Positions 41,225 to 52,817 of a stretch of DNA of 64,000 nt are shown here, piece after piece. Under the pieces are notes generated by a model that was given only the letters and a program-made list of their open reading frames with translations, did no database searches and was not told where the DNA came from. The stretch is from Mesorhabditis belari (lineage: Eukaryota > Nematoda > Chromadorea > Rhabditida > Rhabditidae). The DNA lies in contig CAUEEP010000743.1 of assembly GCA_958450365.1 (NCBI GenBank), positions 5,829,001-5,893,000 of the forward strand, in the 5' to 3' direction. Positions within the stretch are counted from its first letter, which is position 1. Each line of letters opens with the position of its first letter. The translations under genes were made by a program, and so were the position numbers.

Positions 41225-41611
41225 GATATTAACCAATTTCTATTCCAAAAGTTGTTTTTCTAGGTAATTTGAGGGTGTCGAATTCAAATTTTGACATAAC
41301 AGAGCGTGTGGAACCAATTTGAAAGTCAATTTGAAAGACAAAACGGCTAGATCAAATTACAGAAAATTATTGATTTTCCTCTTTGTATAACTCCGTCCGT
41401 TTTTTTCCACAAGCTCTGATATGTCAAAATTTCGATTCTACGCCCTAAAATTACCTAGAAAAACAACTTTTGGAATAGAAATTGGTTAATATTTAATATT
41501 AGCTTTCCAGAGCTTTTTTAAAACGCGAAAAAAGGTGCGCTAATGGGCTAAGTGCAGAAAAAAAAGGTGCGCAAAAAAAAGGTCGCATTTGTCCCACTCC
41601 CACCAAATCAG
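41225..41611. mobile_element. Half copy of fold-back element C, nested
   Basis: It matches the right half of 19200-19845: ATTAACCAATTTCTATTCCA near its left edge through GGTCGCATTTGTCCCACTCC at its right. The left outer arm is missing. Confidence 0.85.
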
Positions 41612-41687
41612 TTAAACGGCTGAATATCTTTAAAAAGAGTCGTTTTTGAAAAGTCGTTTTTAAAAAGTCCTATTTAAAAAGGTCACT

Positions 41688-41920
41688 GGGGCCCAGAAAG
41701 GGAAGGGTCTGTGGTCGACCCCGTCCGATCTGCCAAGTTGAGCAACGTCGGCGCGGGTTAGTCGTGGGTTCGACTCCCATGGGTTCCCCTCCGAGCGCCC
41801 CAGCCCGGCCATCGGAGTATCATCGGCTACGACAACTACACTTCTGCCTCAGTAAATGTGGAAGCGGGTTGTGATCTGCGCTAAGTGCGAAGACAGATCA
41901 AATCATTATTATTATTATTA
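41688..41920 (+). mobile_element. SINE with a 5S-rRNA-like head and (ATT)n tail
   Basis: Bases about 41719-41762 read CCCCGTCCGATCTGCCAAG then TTGAGCAACGTCGG and GGGTTAGT, the conserved core of eukaryotic 5S rRNA. A perfect tRNA-like T-arm (GTGGGTTCGACTCCCAT) follows directly. The 3' body ends GAAGACAGATCAAATC with an ATT repeat tail. TTAAAAAGGTCACT occurs on both sides (41674-41687 and 41921-41934), a 14-base target-site duplication that marks retroposition into the hAT-like element. Confidence 0.83.
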
Positions 41921-43104
41921 TTAAAAAGGTCACTCGTGATTTTTTTTTGCGCCAATTTTCTGCAATAATTTTTCCTAAGTGTGCGTTTTAAAAAGACGCA
42001 TTACTCGTGAGGAACGCACTCTAGAAAGACGTGTGCTGGTTGTTATCAATGTTTCCCCACAAAATGCCAAATAAAAACGAGCAATTCAAGCATAAAACTC
42101 TTTTGTAACTTTAAAATAAAAGCCAGAAATGCTTTTTTTACGTTCAGTTTTCTTTTTTTAACTCGAAACTCGAGTCCAGAAAACTCGAAAGATTGATGGA
42201 AAAGCCAAACTTCCCACCGGGACTCTATGAAAAATTCATTGCATCAAAATGGCCGAGGGAATTCTTAGCGATTCATTTTTCGATTTTCCTTCATTTTCTT
42301 TCATTTTTACTTTCATGCTTTTTTGATAGACTACCAATTTGATTCGTCCCTTGCACAAAGTTAGACAAATCTTTCCCCTCAAACGAATCCCCCCGTTTCT
42401 GAATCAGTTCCTTGGCAACCACAAAAGTCCAATTTCAATTATACTTCTCAAGTCAGTCCCTTTCCCATCGAAAAATAAGAAGTTTTAAGTCTCCAAGAAA
42501 AAGAAAGAAGAAAAAGAAAGAAGAAAAAGAAAGAGAAAATAAGACAAGAGAAATTCGAAAAAGACAAGAAAATTCCCGAGGGATTAGCTCGAGAGAGAGA
42601 GAGAGAGAGAAAAAAAAGGAAAAAAAAGATCACAAAAGTTAGAGTTTTTGTTTGATTTTTGGTTGAGAAATCGTAATAGAAATTTCTCTGAGACAGGGCG
42701 ATAGTCTTTTCCCTTTTTGATCTTTTTTTTTTATTCTCGAGCGCACATCGATATTCCATTCGATCAGTGGACGAGACGGGGAGACGCCTATACAAAGTTT
42801 TTATGTGATCAGGAAAGAAAGGATGGATAGAAATGTTTGTGAGAAAGGAAAAAGACAAGCATACCATTCAGAAAAACAATGTAACAAATTAAATGGTTGT
42901 GGTGGTAAAGGGTAAATGCTTAGGAGTAACAAGTGTCCGACTTCGATCTATACAAACAGAAACAGAAACAAAAATCTATACAAACATTATCATTCGATTA
43001 GTGATCTAATGAAGAGCTCAAAAGTTCCTAAAGTTGCATTGAATCTTGCAAGCGCTTTTTCGTTTCAGTAAGGAATTTTTGGAAATGAAAAACATAGTTA
43101 AGCA

Positions 43105-43845
43105 ATAGGTTTTCTTAAAGCTAAAGTGTGATCGCATTATCGAGCCGTCATCCTTTTTGAGTACTTTGACTACTCGACTTCACGCTCCCAACAAAAAACC
43201 AAACAGTATCCAAACGGTAAAAGCTCTAATAGAAGCAGGGCTGCTTCTATCACAATGGGCTGGTTAAATATCTGGAAGGAACGTGTAAATACTTGATTAG
43301 AACAGCCTCCTAGAGGAGCGTCGCGTAGTCGAAGTTTACTCTCAAACAAACGCTTATATCTTGACACCAGTACGTTTGTTTCTGCGCGCTTTAGTATCAA
43401 ATTAAAGTAGAGAGAATGGGTTATTTTTTTGAGATATAAAATAGATTTTTAACATTAACCAGTGCTTAGAAAAAAATGATTAAAAAGTGGCAAAAGAGCC
43501 GATTTTTTATCATTTTTCAATCATTTTTTTCTAAGCACTGGTTAATGTTAAAAATCTATGTTATATCTCAAAAAATCACCCATTATCTCTACTTTAATTT
43601 GATACTAAAGCGCACAGAAATAAACTTACTGGTGTCGAGATATGAGCGTTTCTTTGAGCTTAAACTTAGACTACGCGACGCTCCTATAGGCGCTGCTTCT
43701 ATTAGAGCTTTTATGGTAAGACATTTTCAGCCGTTTTAATGTTATTTTGCAGAAAAATAATTCGCCTTTCTAATGAAATAAACCATAGTTTAATTGGTGC
43801 ACTTGTTGGTTTTAAACGAAAGTACAAAAAGAAAAGAAAAGAGTT
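43105..43845. mobile_element. Second copy of the 16.9-kb mariner-derived element, split by an insertion
   Basis: The left part (43105-43205, AGCTAAAGTGTGATCGCATT, ACTACTCGACTTCACGCTC) and right part (43725-43845, TTTTAATGTTATTTTGCAGA, TTTAATTGGTGCA) match consecutive parts of 17230-17425. A palindromic MITE lies between them. Terminal repeats are not intact. Confidence 0.75.
43211..43708. repeat. Palindromic MITE with CTCTAATAGAAGCAG ends, nested
   Basis: Ends GGTAAAAGCTCTAATAGAAG and CTTCTATTAGAGCTTTTATGG; inner arms (ACATTAACCAGTGCTTAG, TTAATTTGATACTAAAGCGC) also pair. It is inserted in the mariner-derived element. Confidence 0.85.
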
Positions 43846-44084
43846 TCTGAATAGTCTAATATCAGGCTTTATTAGCTTCTACTTAGCGATAATCCAAAAA
43901 AGCAAAAAAAGTGGCTTAAACATTTTGTGAAATCAAAAACCCCTGTTGACTACATAGCATTTTTGCTCGTGTATCATCGAAATGATTCATTTTTTTTAAA
44001 AAGCAGCCGATGAGAATTGAAATTGTAAGTGTCAAAAAACGGTATCGAAAATGAGGTAGAAATTTGAAAGCTTGAAAGGAGCTG

Positions 44085-44272
44085 AGGCTGAGGTAGAAAG
44101 AAGCTGAGGTAGAAAGAAGCTGAGGTAGAAAGAAGCTGAGGTAGAAAGAAGCTGAGGTAGAAAGAAGCTGAGGTAGAAAGAAGCTGAGGTAGAAAGAAGC
44201 TGAGGTACAAAGAAGCTGAGGTAGAAAGAAGCTGAGGTAGAAAGAAGCTGAGGTAGAAAGGAGCTGAGGTAG
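44085..44272. repeat. 16-bp minisatellite
   Basis: About eleven copies of GAAGCTGAGGTAGAAA, bounded on both sides by a shared phrase (TTTGAAAGCTTGAAAGG). Confidence 0.93.
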
Positions 44273-44831
44273 AAATTTGAAAGCTTGAAAGGTAAATCTA
44301 TTTAGAAAGTTCTAACTAAAATGTTAAAGCAAAGAATTTTCTAGAAATTTTCTTATAAACAAATTTTTACTGTTTTTGGAGGAAAATTGTGGGAACAAGC
44401 GGATAAATTCTTAAAAAAGTGACATCGAAAAAACTGTCAGATAAGAAAAAAAAAGCGAAACGCAATGTGAAGAGATTTTGTGGGAGAAATGTTTTTGTGC
44501 TGTGTATAATGCAATGGGGTATAATGAGAATGAAAAATGAGGGAAAGGAGAAAGCGACGGGGAAATGAGGATGTGGGGGTAAGTGATGCAAATGAGGGTA
44601 TGAAGGGAGGACGGGCTGAATCCCTTTGAGATGAAAGCATTCATTCTACCGCATCTCCATTTCCACACCCATAAAAATTTATAAGAGCCTCAAATATTTA
44701 CATTCTTGACTAGAATTTTTCCGGCTAGACACCGCAAAATGTCAAAACCGAAGATTTCGCTAAAGGAGTTCGAATTAGGACCGATTCTCACTAAAACAAG
44801 ATTTTCTCTGTTGAACAGGATGTAGAGAAAT

Positions 44832-45070
44832 TGTAGAAAAATATTATCAAATTTATGGGAGAAATGTGTGCCAAGAATTTGGCCATAGCAACGACGAGGT
44901 TCACCATCACTCGCCCATCACTCCCTTTCCCTTTAAAGGACTCCAAATCAACACCTATCTATCAGGAACGTGTGCCAGATGGAAAGCGATTACTCGGCCA
45001 CACAAAGAACATCTCGCCAGGGATATTCTTTGCTTTGTAAATGACATAAAAAGAAGAAATATTCAGGTGT
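44832..45070 (+). CDS. Possible small coding exon, unrecognised (tentative)
   Basis: After a possible acceptor (44818-44819) one frame reads GCREIVEKYYQIYGRNVCQE and continues to a stop at 45070-45072, about 80 codons with a mixed, protein-like composition (HHHSPITPFPFKGLQ; ARDILCFVNDIKRRN). A donor-like CAG/GTGTAA occurs near the end, with an acceptor near 45235. An upstream ATG frame (44740, MSKPKISLKEFELGP) is out of frame by one base. It could be one gene with a missed junction or error, a pseudogene, or chance. No family recognised. Confidence 0.25.
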
Positions 45071-45251
45071 AAATTTGTTTTCGGGATCGGCAAATTAAAG
45101 CATTTTATTTTATTGAGTTTACCAATTCGCTAAATTGTTTAAACTTTTAAAGAAACTCGAAAACTTATTAGTCTATCTTGGAGAGAAGATTCGCAGCTTT
45201 TAAATCTCTTCTTTAAGAAAAATTTCTTGATCAGCAAAAGGAAGCTGAAGT

Positions 45252-45450
45252 CTAAAGCTAAAGAAGCTAAAGAAGCTAAAGAAGCTAAAGAAGCTAAAGA
45301 AGCTAGAGCTAAAGAAGCTAGAGCTAAAGAAGCTAGAGCTAAAGAAGCTAAAGAAGCTAAAGAAGCTAAAGAAGCTAGAGCTAAAGAAGCTAAAGAAGCT
45401 AAAGAAGCTAAAGAAGCTAGAGCTAAAGAAGCTAAAGAAGCTAAAGCTAA
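45252..45450. repeat. 9-bp minisatellite GAAGCTAAA / GCTAGAGCTAAA
   Basis: It is open in several frames on both strands (Lys-Glu-Ala repeats on +, Ala-Ser-Leu on -), which is a by-product of the repeat, not evidence of a protein. Confidence 0.9.
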
Positions 45451-46621
45451 AGGCAAGTAAAGTAAAAGCTAACCTCAAGTTGTGCTGAGTGTTGATAAAA
45501 ACTATGTGAAAGAATTTTTGGTAGAAAACGATACTAGAGATTCGAAGCTTTGAGCTAGAACGGGGGCAAAGCTCAGCTCTTATTCTCTAGCCACTAATCT
45601 ATCCAACAAAGAAAAGAAGCAATATAAAAAGAAAATATATAATAGAATAATTAACCTGTCAAATAATAAACAAAAATCAATCAGTGCTTTGCAAAAAAAA
45701 TTTATGCAACACTGACTAATTGACAAGAACGAGAATTTTATTTGGGAAGAGAGTATTTTCATAAAAGATGGATTAGAGTGGAAGTCGAGGGGTATGCGTA
45801 TCAAAAAGAGACGCGTCTCAACTCCCCTTTACCCCCATTTTTTTCTTTCTCTTTCTTTGCAATGAAATGGCACGCATACACACATGCACACACAACAGAC
45901 ACACATATCCACAGCAAATGGCGAGACTCCGGGCAGGCAATCGATGTGAGAAAGCATTTATTTAGAGAAAGAAGTGAATGGAGGAGAAGTTCAAGAGAGT
46001 CCACTTGAGGGAAGAGACGCAGAAAGGCAAAGATTACGGAGAGATTTTGAGGCACAGAAGGGGGGAAAGAGATCACCATATCTAGAGAGAGCCCAGTGTT
46101 GGGGGGTGAGTCCCGTCGAGAGTGAGCCTTGAATACGAAAGCATTTCCACAAGTTAGTAAAGGCTAGAGATAGGCAAAAGGTTCACTGATGAAATACAAG
46201 AAAAATCTGACCCTTTATGCCCCACCAAAAGATAGAAATCACAAGTGAATGAATTGTAACAATAAAATTCAATGAGCTTCTCAGTAATCAATGGGCTTTA
46301 ATTTCTAAATATCTGTTTTTCTGTTTATATCTAAATATCTAAACTGAATTCCAAATTCAATAACTTATTTTGAGATATAATAATATTAGCTAAGCTAAGC
46401 TAGGTTTTCTCGGAAAGAACAAAAAAAATGGGGAGCAGCTGGAAATTAGGAAAATGGAGGATAAAATGAGACGAAGAAAAGTGGGGTTTTTTTTGGAGAA
46501 ATGGGCATCGAGTTCCTATTTAATTACTTGCAAGCGCTTCTCTCGCTCTCTTGAAACCAAAAATGGATAATTTTGTTGAAGCTTAACGGGGTTTATAATT
46601 AAATGAAAAGCTGTAGATATT

Positions 46622-46738
46622 GGAAAGCATTCTGAAAGCCTTCTGAAGGATTCTGAAAACATTCTGAAAGCATTCTAAAAGCATTCTAAAAGCATTCTAA
46701 AAGCATTCTGAAAGCCTTCTAAAAACATTCTGAAAGTT
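46622..46738. repeat. 11-bp minisatellite ATTCTGAAAGC
   Basis: About ten units alternating ATTCTGAAAGC and ATTCTAAAAGC. Confidence 0.9.
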
Positions 46739-47228
46739 TCAAATTTTTCACGAAAACGTTTGAGTATTTGTTTATTGAAAGATTTGAATGAAAAAAAATT
46801 AACAATCGCTTAAAACAAAGGGGATTCGAGTGAAATTCAAGAATCTGAAAGGGTTGATTGGAGAAACGAACAGAAAAGAGGGACATAAAGATAAAAGAAA
46901 AAGAGATGGAAAGATTGAGAGAAAAGAGGAAATGCATAAAATAGTCAAATGCACGGTTTGATGTGATCGAATTTCTCTGGGGGCCGCTTCCCCAAGTCCT
47001 TTCAGTCACTCTCACCGCCTCTTTTTTTTTTGGTTTCCCTCTTTTGATCATGCCAAGAAATACACATAGAATAAATAAAATAACTTTAACTTTAAAACTT
47101 TATTAGACTTTCCAGTCTTTTCTAAAGAAAGTCTTTTCTTTAGAATTATAATTTTATACTTCGAAATTGCTCTAATTTCTGACAATAAGCCTTTACACAA
47201 GAATTGCTTAACGAGAATTAATCAAATG

Positions 47229-47869
47229 GGTCACGCAACTCTAGGCGCTTTATCTAGCCTCCAGAGTATCGGATTTTAATGAACTTTTTTTAAAATTTAA
47301 AAGCCAAGATTTTAAGCTATATAATGATATTCATCATTTAAAGTTTTCTTTTGAAAAAGTGGATCAAAAACCTTATCGAAAATTAACGAGATATCGAGAG
47401 AAAACCAAAGTTATCATTATATAGCTTAAGATCTTGTCTTTTAAATTTTAAAAAAAGTTCATTAAAATCTAATGTCTATGATACTCATCACTTATGTTTT
47501 TCTTTTGAAAAAGTGGATCAAAAACCTTATCGAAAAAGAAAAACATAAGTGATGAGTATCATTAGACATTAGATTTTAATGAACTTTTTTAAAAAATTTA
47601 AAAGACAAGATCTTAAGCTATATAATGATATTCATCATTTATAGTTTTCTTTTGAAAAAGTGGATCAAAAACCTTCTCGAAACTTAACGAGATAATTCCT
47701 CGATATCTCGTTCATTCTCGATAAAGTTTTTGATCCACTTTTTCAAAAGAAAACTTTAAATGATGAATATCATTATATAGCTTAAAATATTGGCTTTTAA
47801 ATTTAAAAAAAAGTTTATTGAAATGCGATACTCTGGAGGCTAGATAAAGCGCCTAGAGTTGCGTGACTC
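47229..47869. mobile_element. Fold-back element E (640 bp)
   Basis: Ends GTCACGCAACTCTAGGCGCT and AGCGCCTAGAGTTGCGTGAC, with the inverted repeat extending through TTTATCTAGCCTCCAGAGTA. Inside, AAGTGGATCAAAAACCTT and TTAAGCTATATAATGATA recur in both orientations, so the interior is a series of nested palindromes. No coding capacity. Confidence 0.9.
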
Positions 47870-48057
47870 GATTTTTTTGATCTGTCTCGGTAAGCAAGTC
47901 GACTTTGTGCATAAACTAGATCATTTTAATGTTCAAAACGATCTTTATCTATTCAATAACGATAACTTGATTAGTTAAGTCTTTATTTTCAAACGAAAAA
48001 GCAATTTTTACAAAGATAAACTCAAAAAATAGAACGGAAAGAGCTATAAGAGATACA

Positions 48058-48322
48058 GTACCGGACAATGAAATATGATATTTGAAGGGCGCAAGGTCAA
48101 GCGTCCGTCCGCGTAGTCAAGCAACGATCGTCACTTTCGATCGTCTGTAACTCCCTTGTCTTTGAGTTTTGAGTTTAAACTATTAGTGTTATACATTTTC
48201 TGAAAGCTCTTTTCAATGGCTACACAATGGTAATATTAATATTTAGAAATACGGTAAAGACAAGGGAGTTACAGACGCGCGAAAGTGACGATCGTTTTTC
48301 AAATATGATATTTCATTGTCTA
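48058..48322. repeat. Fold-back MITE, family F copy 2
   Basis: Same ends and CTGTAACTCCCTTGTCTTTG core as at 20314, with an extra GC-rich insert (GCGCAAGGTCAAGCGTCCG) in the left arm. Confidence 0.87.
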
Positions 48323-49057
48323 CAAGAGAAAGAGCTACAAGAAATCACAAAAGAATAAAAATTTTGCGTTCAACTTACGGAGAAATGGCTCTGGCTGTGC
48401 TAGATTTACCGAAAAGGCGTTTAACGGAATATTCGAATCTAGAAATATTCAAATTATAATCATTATTTTTTACAATATAAAACTCAAACACTTTACCAAT
48501 CTGATCATTATGAATTTTTAGATCTTTAGATCTTTAAAGATCTTTAGATCTTTAGATCTTTAAAGATCTTTAAACATCATTTTTTATGTAAAAGTTACCG
48601 ATAAGTTGAGCGAGTAAACGATTCATTACTTCAAACAATCGTGAATCGCAATTTCAATTTCAATTTCAAAGGAAAGCTTTAAGATGAAATGAATAGTGAA
48701 AAGAGTAAAGAGTTTTCATGTAGTCACAATTTTTTTTGCACCTGTTTCCACTGGGCCCCTCCCTTCTACTCCTCAAACCTTTTAAAGGCTCATAATCGAA
48801 TCAGTGAGACGACTCTCTCACCTTTTCCCATTTGGGAATTATCGTTTTTATTTTATATCTAAAATGATTAAGAGATCAGGAGAAAGGAGGTGGATCTTTC
48901 CCCCAGGAGAACAACAAAAAAAGAGCTCCTCAAAAACCATTAAATCATTTGAGAAATCACAAGAGAATCCGGAAAAAAGGAATGTTAACTTTTGAAAATG
49001 TTAAACTAATTTGATCTTTTTGAAAGGATAATGAGTGTGATTTTGAATTAGAACCGT

Positions 49058-49195
49058 AATGGAACCGTATTCGATCAAAATAGGACCCGTATTGGAACCG
49101 TATTCGATCAAAATAGGACCCGTATTGGAACCGTATTCGATCAAAATAGGACCCCTATTGGAACCGTATTCGATCAAAATAGGAACCGTATTGGA
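49058..49195. repeat. 33-bp minisatellite
   Basis: Four to five units with GGAACCGTATTCGATCAAAA and TAGGACCC. The unit length is a multiple of three and stop-free in several frames, so open frames here are artefacts. Confidence 0.9.
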
Positions 49196-49589
49196 TAAGA
49201 AGATAAGAGTTTTGGAGGAATCAGGATTTACTGATTTACTGTGGTTTAATCCATGCGCAACGGTGAACTTTCCCGATTTAGCCAGATTGAATCCATTTGC
49301 TTGATTGACGAAACCAAATATAGAAGAGAAAAAAAGGAAAAGGTGATGGGTGGTCGGGGTGGAGGATTTGAGGTGTGTGAAAAGCGAAAGTTTCAAGAGG
49401 ATTATGGGGATTTGAAAAGATTCGAATCTAGAGATATTTACAAATATTTTCTGGAAAAAAAGTGGCATCAAACTCTGGGATGATCGACTAGAATTTTGAG
49501 ACGAAAAGTAAGGATGAAATAAGAAGATTGCAAGCTTTATAGCTTTAACTTTAGCACTTCTTACATTTCTAATACAGAAATAATAACAA

Positions 49590-50385
49590 TATATATTTGA
49601 TTTTAGTAATAAAGCGTAACAAAAAGATTTACAAGATAGGAAATCGAAAAAAAAAAACTTACAGATCTAGTAAATTGATCAAAGAATGGATTTAAATGGA
49701 TTTAGATGAGCTTAAAGATGAAAGAATGCGAATTTCATTTGGGAAAGAGTTCCATTTAAGTATTTGAATTCCAATTGGGAAAGAATTCCATTTAAGTATT
49801 TGAATTTCATTCGAAATTCCATGTACTCATTTAAGTCCCTCTGGAGTAGGGGAAACCAGTTGCAGTTGTGGTGCAATGGTTAGCACATTTGGCCGGTAAG
49901 CGAATTTCATTTGGAAAAGAATTCCATAATGTACTCATTTAAGTCCCTCTGGAGTAGGGGAAACCAGTTGCAGTTGTGATGCAATGGTTAGCACATTTGG
50001 CCGGTAAGCGAAAGCGGTTCGAGTCCCGTCGGCCCAAAACATTTTGATCAATCCTCGTTCCAATTACTCTATCGGTAAAAACTTTTAGATGAAATAGGAT
50101 TACATGAAGAACAAGTTTTACGTTTTATTGGTAAAATCAAGAAAGTAAAACTTGAGGAGTGGGAGTTTGATTTTGATAAATGAAATGCCCTCTTTTCCTT
50201 AATAAGCCTTATTTTCTCGTCAAAAAAAGTACGAAAAAATCCCATATATTTGATTTTAGTAATAAAGCGTAACAAAAAGATTTACAAGATAGGAAATCGA
50301 AAAAAAAACTTACAGATCTAGTAAATTGATCTCTTTTCCCTAATAAGCCTTATTTTCTCGTCAAAAAAAAGTACCAAAAAATGGG
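49590..50385. repeat. Locally duplicated region with two tRNA-like copies
   Basis: Three phrases occur twice each: TTTGATTTTAGTAATAAAGC (49599, 50251), GTACTCATTTAAGTCCCTCT (49823, 49931) and TAATAAGCCTTATTTTCTCG (50201, 50341). The tRNA-like parts are listed separately. A short tandem or segmental duplication history explains the pattern. Confidence 0.8.
49967..50034 (+). repeat. tRNA-like element with intact A and B boxes
   Basis: TGATGCAATGGTTAGCACA forms a D-arm and GGTTCGAGTCC is a perfect B box. The anticodon region (TTTGGCCGGTAAGCG) and acceptor ends do not pair well. A shorter copy ending before the B box lies at 49856-49902. It is most likely a tRNA-derived repeat. Confidence 0.55.
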
Positions 50386-52312
50386 CAGAAAACGATGAAA
50401 TTGTTGCTAGTGTGTAAAGTTTTAAAAGAAAAACGAAAGAAAAAGAAAAGAAAGACTTTTAAAAGAAAAACGAAAGACACCCGGAATGAAAATTTAGAAG
50501 AAAAAAAAAAGAAGTTAAAACGAATCACGTCAAGTGTATTGGATGGGTTTTCTGAAATTGTCAGCTAGCCAAATCTCATCGATTTTCTCGTCTCTATTTT
50601 TGAAAGAGTAAATATAGAAAGGGATCAAATCAAAAAGAGGGAATGGAATAAAACGTGGAGTGAGGCTTTTGAATAAAAGTATAGGAGAGGATTTTGAAAA
50701 AAAAAATTCAAAAATTAGACTACAATAAAAGATTTTGATCAAATCCACTCAACAAGATTGAAAATGAGTGAAATTAGCAAGAGAATTCAAGAGAAAAGTG
50801 AAATTAGCAATAGGGGGGGACAGACTCGGCGCCGAAAAAAAAAATGTCTAAAACTTCTATTCGACCCGAAAAAAGTGATACAGTAGAAGGTTAACAATTC
50901 CACAAAAAAAAAAAAAAAAACGCCCCCCAAGAAAAATCACAAAAAAAACCAAAAAAAAGTGGGGGCCCCCTGCAAATTTGGCAACTAAGAATTAAGCCTA
51001 TCTTTTTATATAAACACAAAAGAAGGGAAAGAAACTGTTCAAATGATGAGTGGGCCCCCCCCTTTGACTAGCGTGTTGGGAGTCCATAAACTCCACGAAA
51101 GAAAAGCTTTTGGACTCTCAAAAGATTTGTAGAGAAGTGGGTCCTTTTGGAAACCAAACGTATGTTTAAAGAAGTTTATGTGCAAAAGTGGGGAGTCATA
51201 GTCCCCAACATTAACAAGAGAGAAATACAAAGATAACTCCATTTTACAAACACAGGACTCTCATTTTTGTCTTTAAAACAAGTCTAGATGTAAAAATAGT
51301 CTTACTATTGCTGCAAAAGACAATCGCTAAGACTTTGTCTAAAAAAGACAAAGACTTAGCGATTGTCTTTTGCACATTGTCTTTTGCACATTGCGATTGT
51401 CTTGAAATTCACTAAATTTCAAGTTTTTAAAGTCAAATAAATGACTAAATATAGTGAAAAGAGTGGTGGAAACGATTGGAGGAAAAGCAAAATGGATGGG
51501 CCACCGGAAATCGTTTTGCCTAGCTAAGGAGTTTCTAAAAAGCCAAAGAGTCCTGAGGGACACTGAAAAGAACCCTGAGTCCTCAATCTGAGCTTGCCTT
51601 AGAGGTTAGAGAAGGGGAACTCCCCCTTTAGCCTCTTCACCCCCATCCTCTCGGTGACACACTTAGGGAAAAGGATCGAGAGCGATGAGAGAGGCACAAG
51701 GTACTCTTCTTTTTCCATTCCTTTTTCCCATTTTCTCTTTCTCTTTCTCTTTCTTCAATGCGACCAACCAAACACTCGCAAAACAACTATTTAGAAAATG
51801 TTTTCCTCGTCACACTCATCTGTTTTCTTTTTTGAATAAATGTTATGAAATCGCTTCTTCAATTCGAGAAGTTCGCTTTTCTTGAAAGTGCCCATTTTTA
51901 TCTTATTTTTAGCTTAGCTTTTGAAAGCATTAGACGATCAAAGCTAATAATGCAAAAAGGTTTCCCCAGCTCTTAATTTCAAGAGGCAATCATTTTTATC
52001 AAATTACTAATGACCTATTTCTCTTCTTTTTCAATTATTTTATTTCAATTCAATCTTGTAGACAAAAAGGTTTGAATTTTCTCGGTTAGCTAAAAAGTTT
52101 TCAAAGCATATCGGTTAGCCAAAGAGGTTTGAAATCTTTTTGGCTAGTCGATAGTTTTAAACGTTGTCTGATAGACGATCTGATAGTCTTTAAATCTTAT
52201 CGGCTATATATATAAAACATATATAAAATGTGAGGTCTGTCAGTCCGTCTACCGAAAATAAATTCGGGAATAGGTTGATTTGGCTGAAAACTATCCAAAT
52301 ATTTTTCAACTA

Positions 52313-52534
52313 ACATATTCTCTCTAATAGTAGTGAACCCAAATATTTGCCTAAATTGCTCGAAATCTCGAGAATCGATTATCAGAACCTATTGATGTGG
52401 CGTCGGAAAATGTAGCTGACGATGAGATCTAGTGGGGATTTGAGTGTTGAGCTTCTGCAAAAAGCTTGGAAACCATAAAATAGTCACCAACTCGGCTCGG
52501 CAGGGTGCACTACTATTAGAGAAATATCGGTTCT
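52313..52534. repeat. MITE family A, copy A10 (inverted orientation)
   Basis: The body is in the opposite orientation to A1-A9 (GATGAGATCTAGTGGGGATT, GGGTGCACTACTATTAGAGA). Confidence 0.87.
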
Positions 52535-52593
52535 CGAGATATATGGTACTTGAGAAGGGATGATAAATTCTGTGAGAATAAAGATAAAAATGA

Positions 52594-52817
52594 TTACCGT
52601 ATTCTCTCTAATAGTAGTGAACCCAAATCTTTGCCTAAATTGCTCGAAATCTCGAGAACCGATTATCAGAACCTATTGATGTGGGGTCGGAAAATGTAGC
52701 TGACGATGAGATCTAGTGGGGGGATTAGAGGGTTGAGCTTCTGGAAAAGCTTGGAAACCGTGAAATAGTCTCCAACTCGGCTCGGCAGGGTGCACTACTA
52801 TTAGAGGGAATAGGGTA
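52594..52817. repeat. MITE family A, copy A11 (inverted orientation)
   Basis: It begins TACCGTATTCTCTCTAATAG and ends CTATTAGAGGGAATAGGGTA; it lies 60 bases after A10. Confidence 0.87.

Larger units (their letters stand above)
41173..42023. mobile_element. hAT-like element copy 2, carrying two nested insertions
   Basis: Ends TAGAGTGTGTTCGTC and GAGGAACGCACTCTA; interior matches the 11093-11572 element in reverse (AAACGGCTGAATATCTTTAA). It is interrupted by a half copy of element C and by a 5S-headed SINE. The left flank CTAATAAC is the reverse complement of the duplication at 11085, and mariner-end-like sequence precedes it. Confidence 0.83.

Noticed and set aside
45139..45478. Long open frames on both strands (Lys/Glu/Ala and Phe/Ser or Ala/Ser/Leu repeats)
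   Set aside because: They arise from a 9-bp tandem repeat that is stop-free in several frames; no start context or domain.
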